This document shows, piece by piece, positions 47,780 to 53,096 of a stretch of 53,096 nt of DNA. Positions within the stretch are counted from its first letter, which is position 1, and each line of letters starts with the position of its first letter. The notes beneath the pieces are model-generated. The model was not told the DNA's origin, searched no databases, and saw only the letters and a list, made by a program, of their open reading frames with translations. Source of the stretch: DATAEU01 sp046724395 (GTDB taxonomy: Bacteria > Actinomycetota > UBA4738 > HRBIN12); the NCBI GenBank assembly GCA_046724395.1, contig JBKOWM010000007.1, positions 1 to 53,096 of the forward strand, written 5' to 3'. The translations under genes and the position numbers were made by a program.

Positions 47780-48773
47780 GCGAGAAGTGGTCCCATCCCC
47801 TGGGCTCGAGGGGCCGTTCGCCGTCGGCGTCGACGACGACGAGCCCCTCCTCGATGATGACGCCGACCTCCGTGAGCGTCACGCCGAACCGCTCTCGCAG
47901 CTCGTCGCGCGCGCGATCGAACGCCGTGACATCCAGCGTGACGAGGAGCTCGTAATCCTCCCCGCCAGACAACGCGAGCGTCGTCGCGTCGACACCGAGC
48001 GCGCTGCCCGCTTGCCGGAGAGCGGCCGATACGGGGAGGTCCTCGAGGCGAACGCGGGCGCCGCACCCGCTCGCAGCGCACAGCCGAGACAGATCCTTGG
48101 CCAGTCCGTCGGACAGGTCCATCATCGCGGTTGCGCCGGCCCGCGAGAGCGTCTGGCCCTCGCCGATCCTGGCAACAGGGCGGTGGAGGGCCTCGAGCAG
48201 CGCGCGTCCCCAGGGCTGACCGAGCGCGCGACCCAGCCGCGACGGGTGCAGGCGGGACAGGATCAACCCACCCGCCGCCGCGCCGAGCGATCCCGTCACG
48301 CCGAGCAGATCACCGGGCCTCGCGCCGTCGCGAGTGACGGCCGTCCCCGGGGCGACTTCGCCGATCACGGTCACGGCGATGGCGACGCAGTCACCCCGGT
48401 TCGTGTCGCCGCCGACCAGCGAAAGGGCGTACTCGTCGCAAGCGGTCCGCATCCCGCCGTACAGCTCGACCACCCAGGCCGCCTCGACGGCCGCCGGCAG
48501 CGAAATCGAGACAACGGCGTAACGAGGACTGCCGCCCATCGCCGCGACATCCGACACGTTGACGACGATCGACTTTCCGCCGAGATCCGCCGGAGCGATC
48601 GCAGAGCGATCGAAGTGCACTCCTTCGAGCAACATGTCGGTGGTTACGACGAGCGATCCCCGACCCGGCTCGACGACAGCGGCGTCGTCGCCAGGGCCGA
48701 CGATGACGCCCGGGGCGTCGCCGGACAGCACCTTCGTGACGGCCGCGATGAGTTCATCCTCGGTCAGTTCCAT
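47769..48773 (-). CDS. thiL: Thiamine-monophosphate kinase
   Basis: ThiL phosphorylates TMP to TPP. The 334-residue protein has the ATP and metal motifs GPGDDAAVV near 30, TTDMLLEGVHFD, NVSDVAAMGGSPRYAVVS, GGDTNRG and DLSDGLAKDLSRLC. The ATG at 48773 starts MELTEDELI, the normal N-terminus. A candidate shared -10 at 48843-48849 would give it a leader of about 64 nt. thiD follows. Confidence 0.94.
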   Translation of the reverse strand: MELTEDELIAAVTKVLSGDAPGVIVGPGDDAAVVEPGRGSLVVTTDMLLEGVHFDRSAIAPADLGGKSIVVNVSDVAAMGGSPRYAVVSISLPAAVEAAWVVELYGGMRTACDEYALSLVGGDTNRGDCVAIAVTVIGEVAPGTAVTRDGARPGDLLGVTGSLGAAAGGLILSRLHPSRLGRALGQPWGRALLEALHRPVARIGEGQTLSRAGATAMMDLSDGLAKDLSRLCAASGCGARVRLEDLPVSAALRQAGSALGVDATTLALSGGEDYELLVTLDVTAFDRARDELRERFGVTLTEVGVIIEEGLVVVDADGERPLEPRGWDHFSRER

Positions 48774-48842
48774 GGCGTCGGCCGTGTCGGGTGGGCGAGG
48801 CGACCACAAAAGCGGCGTAATCGTCCGCGAGCGGCCTTCGGG

Positions 48843-48849
48843 TAGGATA
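48843..48849. promoter_or_regulatory. Candidate bidirectional -10 element between thiL and pckA
   Basis: TAGGATA reads TAGGAT on the plus strand (48843-48848) toward pckA and TATCCT on the minus strand (48849 to 48844) toward thiL. This TANNNTA symmetry is the form described for bidirectional bacterial promoters. Leaders would be about 60 nt for pckA and 64 nt for thiL. Confidence 0.45.
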
Positions 48850-48914
48850 GTTGGTCCCGACCAGGCACTGCCGTCCGGACGCCGCGCCGGACGCGACCCT
48901 CGAAGGAGTTCCCC

Positions 48915-50438
48915 GTGCAGGTAGAGGCTCGAAGCATTCTCGACAACCCCTCGGCCGACGATCTGCGCAAGTTCACGGAGGAGATGCCGCAGTGTCGGGT
49001 CACGGAGTTCGACAACGTGAACGTTCACACACGCGTGACGTCGCGGAGCGCCTCGAGCACCTTCATCGTCACCGACGACCGGTCGACGGCCAGCGGCAAG
49101 ACCGTCTCCCGGGCGGAATACGAGCGGATCTCACGGATCCAGGACGACTACATCGCGCAGCAGGACATGCTCGTGATCGACGGCTACATCGGAAACGACC
49201 CAGGCTTCCGGATACCGGCGCGCCTCTCCATCGAGAAGGTGAACGCGAACATCGCGGCGATGCAGCAGAAGCTGTATTTCCCGCGCGAGACCGCCGGCGC
49301 GGACGAAGAGATCCAGGTCATCTACACGCCGAATCTGCCGATGCCCGGCTACCCGGACGAGCGCTGCATCGTCGTCGATCTCGAGAACGGCGTCACGCGC
49401 GTCCTGAACTCCGACTACTTCGGTGAGTCGAAGAAGGGCGGGCTGCGGATGTGGAACCGGATCGTCTACGACCGCGGTGGGCTCGCGCTTCACGCGGGAT
49501 GCAAGGTCATCCCCACGGCGGCCGGCGAGAAGGTCTTCCTGATCATCGGGCTGTCCGGCACTGGCAAGACGACGACGACGTTCACCACGCAGAACGACTC
49601 GCTGCCGGTGCAGGACGACTTCGTGGCCCTGATGGCGGGGGGGAAGACATACGGGACCGAGAATGGGTGCTTCGCGAAGACGTTCAGCCTGGACCCCGAC
49701 TTCGAGCCGAACATCTTTAACGCGGTCACCAAGCCGGAGTCCTACCTAGAGAACGTCTACCAGGACGACGCCGGCCGCGTGAACTTCTTCGAGACGTCGT
49801 ACACGAAGAACGGACGGGCTGTGTTCGGCATGGAGGCCCTCGGACGGTACCGCGACCCCCGAGAGGTCGGGACTGTGGACTACCTGCTGATCCTCAACTG
49901 GAACGAGAACATCATCCCGGCCGTCGCGAGGCTCACGCAGCAGCAAGCGGCCGCCTATTTCATGCTCGGCGAGACAACCGGGACGAGCGCCGGCGGAAAG
50001 GCGGAAGAGGGGAAGTTCCTTCGCGTCCCCGGCACGAACCCGTTCTTTCCGATGCCGCACGGGCTGCAGGGCAACCGGATCCTCGAGCTGCTCACTTCGC
50101 ACCCCATCCAGACGTTCCTCATGAACACCGGGCGCGTCGGCGGACGCGAGGGCGACGAGCGGTCGAAGAAGGTCAGGATCCCGGATTCCTCTGCGGTCGT
50201 GAAGGCGATCGCCGATGACACGATCTCGTGGGACGAGGACCCGGACTTCCGGTACCAGGTGGGAACGCGGGTGCCTGGGCTCGACGATCTCGAGTTGCTC
50301 CAGCCGCGTCGGCTGTACGAGGCGCAAGGACGGATGCCCGAGTACCGCGATCTCATCGAGCGCTTCAAGGCCGAGCGGCGCGCGCACCTGGAGCGGTTCC
50401 CTCACCTATCGGCGGACATCGTCGCCGCCGCGGGCTGA
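48915..50438 (+). CDS. pckA: ATP-dependent phosphoenolpyruvate carboxykinase
   Basis: PckA interconverts oxaloacetate and PEP with ATP/ADP. The 507-residue enzyme has IYTPNLPMPGYPDER, the kinase-1a P-loop GLSGTGKTTTTF, the metal motif VQDDFVALM, ENGCFAKTF and GTNPFFPMPHG. The motifs and length identify the ATP (EC 4.1.1.49) rather than the GTP class; most studied actinobacteria use the GTP enzyme. The GTG start has GAAGGAG six bases upstream. The role is gluconeogenesis or, in reverse, anaplerosis. Confidence 0.94.
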   Translation: MQVEARSILDNPSADDLRKFTEEMPQCRVTEFDNVNVHTRVTSRSASSTFIVTDDRSTASGKTVSRAEYERISRIQDDYIAQQDMLVIDGYIGNDPGFRIPARLSIEKVNANIAAMQQKLYFPRETAGADEEIQVIYTPNLPMPGYPDERCIVVDLENGVTRVLNSDYFGESKKGGLRMWNRIVYDRGGLALHAGCKVIPTAAGEKVFLIIGLSGTGKTTTTFTTQNDSLPVQDDFVALMAGGKTYGTENGCFAKTFSLDPDFEPNIFNAVTKPESYLENVYQDDAGRVNFFETSYTKNGRAVFGMEALGRYRDPREVGTVDYLLILNWNENIIPAVARLTQQQAAAYFMLGETTGTSAGGKAEEGKFLRVPGTNPFFPMPHGLQGNRILELLTSHPIQTFLMNTGRVGGREGDERSKKVRIPDSSAVVKAIADDTISWDEDPDFRYQVGTRVPGLDDLELLQPRRLYEAQGRMPEYRDLIERFKAERRAHLERFPHLSADIVAAAG

Positions 50439-50446
50439 AGCCTCGA

Positions 50447-50758
50447 TCACTCTCGCGCCCGACGGCCGAGCGCGAACCCGCCGACGAGCTGCATCGCTGC
50501 GAGCACCAGCGGCACGAGCAGGTACCACCGGAAACGGTCCAGCTCATCAGACCGTCTTCCGTCGACGCTCGTGACGGCCGACAAGACGAAGAAGCCGGCG
50601 AACGCGAACCACAGCCCAATCCGACCGGTCAGGTGCAGCGCGTAGAGCAGGTGGTCGACGAGATCCGTCCCCTCGAAACGGCGCCGTGACCAGATCCAGA
50701 GGGATCTCAGGCCGCCAGCCACGAAGAGCCCGGCGACGATGAGTTCGAACGCCGTCAT
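50447..50758 (-). CDS. Small membrane protein of unknown function
   Basis: The 103-residue protein has three hydrophobic segments (about 4-24, 42-63 and 80-98), separated by short charged loops with WIWSRRRFEGTD and DGRRSDELDRFRWY. I do not recognise the family. It converges with pckA (8 bp between stops) and starts 16 bp after the phosphoribosyltransferase gene, so it is probably the last gene of that small operon. Confidence 0.7.
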   Translation of the reverse strand: MTAFELIVAGLFVAGGLRSLWIWSRRRFEGTDLVDHLLYALHLTGRIGLWFAFAGFFVLSAVTSVDGRRSDELDRFRWYLLVPLVLAAMQLVGGFALGRRARE

Positions 50759-50774
50759 GCGACGTTCGTCTGCG

Positions 50775-51413
50775 TCACGTTGAGCGCTCTTGTTGCTCGA
50801 GCGCCGCCACGACGTCCTCGTCGGACGCCTGCCCGAACGACCGGTACCACTCCCCCACCGCCATGAACGGATCGGGCGTCTCGAGCACCACGAGGCGGTC
50901 GGCCTCGGGCGCGAGTCGTCGGAGCGCGCCCGCGGGCGCGACCGGTACCGCGAGCACGACGTCGTGGGCGCCGGCCTGCCGCGCCCAGCGACACGCCGCG
51001 ACCGCCGTTCCCCCCGTTGCGATCCCGTCGTCGACGACCACGGCCGTGCGTCCGGAGACCTCGATGGCGTCGCGGCCGCGACGGTAGGCGTTCGATCGCC
51101 GCTCGATCTCTCGCAGTTGTGCGGCGATCTCGCGCTCCAGGTACTCCTCCGTCACCGCCAGTCGCCGGACCATCTGAGCATCGAGCACCCGTACGCCCGG
51201 CGCGACCGCCCCGATCCCGAGCTCGGGGTTCGTCGGGGCGCCGATCTTTCGCGGAACGACGACATCCAGCGGGAGGCCCAGCCGAAGCGCGACCTCGGCC
51301 GCGACGATGACGCCTCCGCGCGGGATCCCAAGTACGACCGCATTGTCGCCGCGTAGATCCCCGAGTACGGCGGCGAGCCGCTCGCCCGCGTCCGCGCGGT
51401 CGCGAAAGATCAG
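50775..51413 (-). CDS. Phosphoribosyltransferase-domain protein with a CTG start
   Basis: Read from a CTG at 51413 the product has 212 residues: LIFRDRADAGERLAAVLGDL, VLGIPRGGVIVAAEVA, VVVPRKIGAPTNPELGIGAV and the PRPP-binding loop AVVVDDGIATGGTAVAA. This is the type I PRTase family of predicted phosphoribosyltransferases, often near erythromycin-esterase-like or dienelactone-hydrolase proteins, with unknown substrate. The CTG overlaps the stop of the upstream small protein as CTGA, like the ATGA overlaps elsewhere. The first conventional start (GTG 51188) would remove the first third of the domain. Confidence 0.85.
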   Translation of the reverse strand: MIFRDRADAGERLAAVLGDLRGDNAVVLGIPRGGVIVAAEVALRLGLPLDVVVPRKIGAPTNPELGIGAVAPGVRVLDAQMVRRLAVTEEYLEREIAAQLREIERRSNAYRRGRDAIEVSGRTAVVVDDGIATGGTAVAACRWARQAGAHDVVLAVPVAPAGALRRLAPEADRLVVLETPDPFMAVGEWYRSFGQASDEDVVAALEQQERST

Positions 51414-51604
51414 CGTTCCGGCGGGTCCTCGCGTCTGGACGCCTCCTCGATCTGTCGTCTGGCCTCGTCCTCGAGCGTCCGGCGGCGCCGGTCCTCGTGC
51501 ACATGCTCGGGCGGGGGCATCGGCTTGCGGATCCGCCGGTACGCGTCGAGAAGCGAGCCGGCACCATCCCCCCTACGCTCGCGCCCGCGCTTGCGCTTGC
51601 TCAC
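51410..51604 (-). CDS. Small charged protein upstream of the phosphoribosyltransferase
   Basis: The 64-residue product from GTG 51604 is very basic at the start (MSKRKRGRERRGDG), then has SLLDAYRRIRKPMPPP and a charged helical end. I do not recognise it. A TTG at 51628 would add eight residues, but TACGAT at 51614-51619 lies nine bases before the GTG and would be inside that longer version, so I prefer the GTG. It is coupled to the PRTase CTG. Confidence 0.6.
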   Translation of the reverse strand: MSKRKRGRERRGDGAGSLLDAYRRIRKPMPPPEHVHEDRRRRTLEDEARRQIEEASRREDPPER

Positions 51605-51613
51605 CTCCGGATC

Positions 51614-51619
51614 ATCGTA
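51614..51619 (-). promoter_or_regulatory. Candidate -10 box of the small protein/PRTase operon
   Basis: TACGAT on the minus strand, nine bases before the GTG at 51604. The same hexamer precedes the response regulator at 13106-13111. Confidence 0.4.
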
Positions 51620-51647
51620 CGGCCGCAACCCAACCCGCCGCGCGGGA

Positions 51648-51677
51648 TTGTCGCCGACGAACCACGGCGACTAGCAT
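51648..51677 (+). promoter_or_regulatory. Promoter of the RAM-domain gene
   Basis: TTGTCG (51648-51653), 18-bp spacer, TAGCAT (51672-51677). This is one of the better -35/-10 pairs in the window. The start near 51684 leaves about 48 nt of leader with GGGAGG before the GTG at 51732. Confidence 0.55.
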
Positions 51678-51731
51678 CCGGCGACCAGCTGAGGAGGTCT
51701 CTTCCGAGGCCAAACATGAGGGAGGGCAGCG

Positions 51732-51965
51732 GTGGTTCACGCGTACATCCTCATTCAGACCGAGGTCGGCAAGGCCGCCAGCGTGGCCAAGGAGGTGCGC
51801 GACATCGCGGGCGTCACCGAGGCCGAGGACGTCACGGGCCCGTACGACGTGATCGTGCGCGCCGAGGCGAAGAACGTTGACGAGCTCGGCAAGCTCGTGG
51901 TCGCACGGATCCAATCCGTCGAAGGCATCACGAGAACGCTGACCTGCCCGGTCGTGCACCTGTAA
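51732..51965 (+). CDS. Stand-alone Lrp/AsnC ligand-binding (RAM) domain protein
   Basis: The 77-residue protein is only the RAM effector-binding domain of Lrp/AsnC regulators: AYILIQTEVGKAASVAKEV, DVTGPYDVIVRAEAKNVDEL and VEGITRTLTCPVVHL. There is no helix-turn-helix. Such stand-alone domains form rings that bind amino acids in some archaea and actinobacteria; the function is mostly unknown. Its own promoter and GGGAGG support expression. Confidence 0.9.
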   Translation: MVHAYILIQTEVGKAASVAKEVRDIAGVTEAEDVTGPYDVIVRAEAKNVDELGKLVVARIQSVEGITRTLTCPVVHL

Positions 51966-51986
51966 GCCGCCGACTCGCCAGAGGCC

Positions 51987-52014
51987 AGGACCGAGGGGCG
52001 ACCCGGTCGGTCCT
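51987..52014. terminator. Hairpin between the convergent RAM and ddl genes
   Basis: AGGACCGA (51987-51994) and TCGGTCCT (52007-52014) form a perfect 8-bp stem around a GGGG/CCC-containing loop. Without a T-run on either side, it is at best a weak or Rho-assisted bidirectional terminator. Confidence 0.45.
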
Positions 52015-52043
52015 CGAAACGAGGACGCGGCCGCCCGAGACGG

Positions 52044-53096
52044 TCAGACGCCGGTGCCCCTCTTGCGGTCGCGCTCGTGCCGCTCGACCGCGAGGTCGAC
52101 GAGCCGATCGATGAGCTCCGGGTACGGAACCCCCGACGCCTCCCACAACCTCGGGTACATGGAGATCTGCGTGAACCCGGGGATCGTATTGATCTCGTTC
52201 AGCAGCACCTCGCCGGTCGTTCGAACGAAGAAGTCGACGCGTGCCATGCCCGCGCACTCCACGGCCAGGAACGCCGCGACGGCCAGACGACGAACCTCCG
52301 CGCGCGTCGGATCGTCGAGCGGCGCCGGGACGAGCAGCTCCGCTCCGTCCTCGTCGACGTACTTCGCCTCGTAGTCGTAGAACTCGTGTCCGCGCGGAAC
52401 GATCTCGCCGGGGACGGACGCCACCGGGTCGTCGTTTCCGAGCACCGCCACCTCGACTTCCCGCGCGTCCTCGACGGCACGTTCGAGAAGCGCCTTTCGT
52501 CCGTATCGGAAGGCCGTCTCGAGCGCCCCACGGAGCGATTCGGGTGCGTCCACCTTCATCACGCCCACCGAGGATCCGAGCGCCGCCGGCTTGGAGAACA
52601 GTGGGTAGCCCAGGTGCGCCGCTTTGGCCTCGACGGCCTCCGGGTCCTCCTCCCATTCGCGCTCGTGGACGACCTCGTGATCGACGACGGGGATCCCGGC
52701 CGCGCGAAAGAGAACCTTCTGCAGCGCCTTGTCTATCCCGAGAGCCGATCCGAGGACTCCGGATCCGATGTACGGAACGCCCGCCATCTCGAGGAATCCC
52801 TGGATCGAGCCGTCCTCGCCGAAGGGGCCGTGCATGACCGGAAACACGACGTCGATCTCGATGCGTCCGCCGTCCTGTCCTACGAGCGCCTGAGCGCCAG
52901 GATCCTGGTCGAGGGCTACCTCGGGGCCCGCCTCGGCGCCGACGGCCGGAAGGGACCCAGCCGCGGCGGTCTGAAGCGCCCGCGGCCCGCCGGCCACGAG
53001 GTGCCAGCGCCCGTTCTTCGCGACGCCGATCGCAACGGCCTCGTACCGCTCCGGGTCGAGCGCGTCCATCACCGATCGGGCGGAGACCACTGAAAC
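52044..53096 (-). CDS. ddl: D-alanine-D-alanine ligase (5' end beyond the window)
   Basis: Ddl makes the D-Ala-D-Ala dipeptide for peptidoglycan. The visible 350 residues begin inside the N-terminal motif (VSVVSARSV, normally after GGxSxEHE) and include FPVMHGPFGEDGSIQGFLE, YIGSGVLGSALGIDK, LFSKPAALGSSVGVMKV, the ATP-grasp metal site LLNEINTIPGFTQISMYPRLW. Only about 20 residues at the N-terminus are missing. The start codon lies to the right of 53096. Confidence 0.95.
   Translation of the reverse strand, partial: VSVVSARSVMDALDPERYEAVAIGVAKNGRWHLVAGGPRALQTAAAGSLPAVGAEAGPEVALDQDPGAQALVGQDGGRIEIDVVFPVMHGPFGEDGSIQGFLEMAGVPYIGSGVLGSALGIDKALQKVLFRAAGIPVVDHEVVHEREWEEDPEAVEAKAAHLGYPLFSKPAALGSSVGVMKVDAPESLRGALETAFRYGRKALLERAVEDAREVEVAVLGNDDPVASVPGEIVPRGHEFYDYEAKYVDEDGAELLVPAPLDDPTRAEVRRLAVAAFLAVECAGMARVDFFVRTTGEVLLNEINTIPGFTQISMYPRLWEASGVPYPELIDRLVDLAVERHERDRKRGTGV

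Noticed and set aside
48774..48914. TPP riboswitch upstream of thiL-thiD
   Set aside because: The characteristic CTGAGA and ACCTGA-type conserved segments are not present on the minus strand.

Overview
The window is about 53 kb of very GC-rich chromosomal DNA holding an almost unbroken run of housekeeping genes. Most are on the minus strand. The gene order is that of Actinomycetota: smc-ftsY-ffh-rpsP-khpA-rimM-trmD-rplS-lepB-rnhB-DUF2469-yraN-comM-dprA-xerC-(WhiG-type sigma)-M23-rpsB-tsf-pyrH-frr-cdsA-dxr-rseP-ispG-proS-rimP-nusA, preceded by recG-rsmD-coaD-(coiled coil)-DUF177-rpmF-rnc-mutM. The DUF2469 gene beside rnhB, a WhiG/FliA-type sigma next to the rpsB block, frequent GTG starts and many leaderless promoters all point to a (probably deep-branching, uncultured) actinobacterium. 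No rRNA, tRNA, CRISPR array, phage or insertion sequence is visible. No gene-free gap exceeds 300 bases.

Layout. 1-3920: rimP-nusA with its own promoter and terminator-bearing leader, a small unknown protein coupled to proS, and proS. 3962-9670: an accessory-looking island with a secreted propeller-like protein, trpE-trpG on the plus strand and a secreted subtilisin. 9773-13099: ispG, yjbQ and a two-component system. 13180-20057: rseP, dxr, cdsA, frr, pyrH, tsf and rpsB. 20243-28842: a membrane protein, a PQQ-repeat protein, an M23 peptidase, the sigma factor, xerC, dprA, comM, yraN and DUF2469. 28839-38771: secretion, ribosome and SRP genes plus smc. 38851-46089: acyP/pncA, mutM, rnc, rpmF, coaD, rsmD and recG. 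46140-53096: a TlpA-like lipoprotein, rpmB, thiD-thiL, ATP-type pckA, a phosphoribosyltransferase cluster, a stand-alone RAM domain and a 5'-truncated ddl.

The most unusual signal is a family of 60/61-bp tandem repeats. They share a core of about 43 bp that starts GGGGGCT and ends AGCCCCC. Arrays sit at the 3' ends of nusA, pyrH and yraN, always in the same orientation relative to transcription, and each has its own spacer. In pyrH the array lies inside the coding sequence, has a period of exactly 60 bp, adds about 60 residues to UMP kinase and keeps the ATGA overlap with frr. Between yraN and comM, outside coding sequence, the period is 61 bp. A different 27-bp repeat builds a tail on CoaD. 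Other points of interest are -10 boxes exactly six bases before many start codons, divergent gene pairs sharing one -10 element, an attenuator-like leader before rimP-nusA, CTG starts, a MutM relative without the catalytic Pro2, and a CheY-like regulator between ffh and ftsY.
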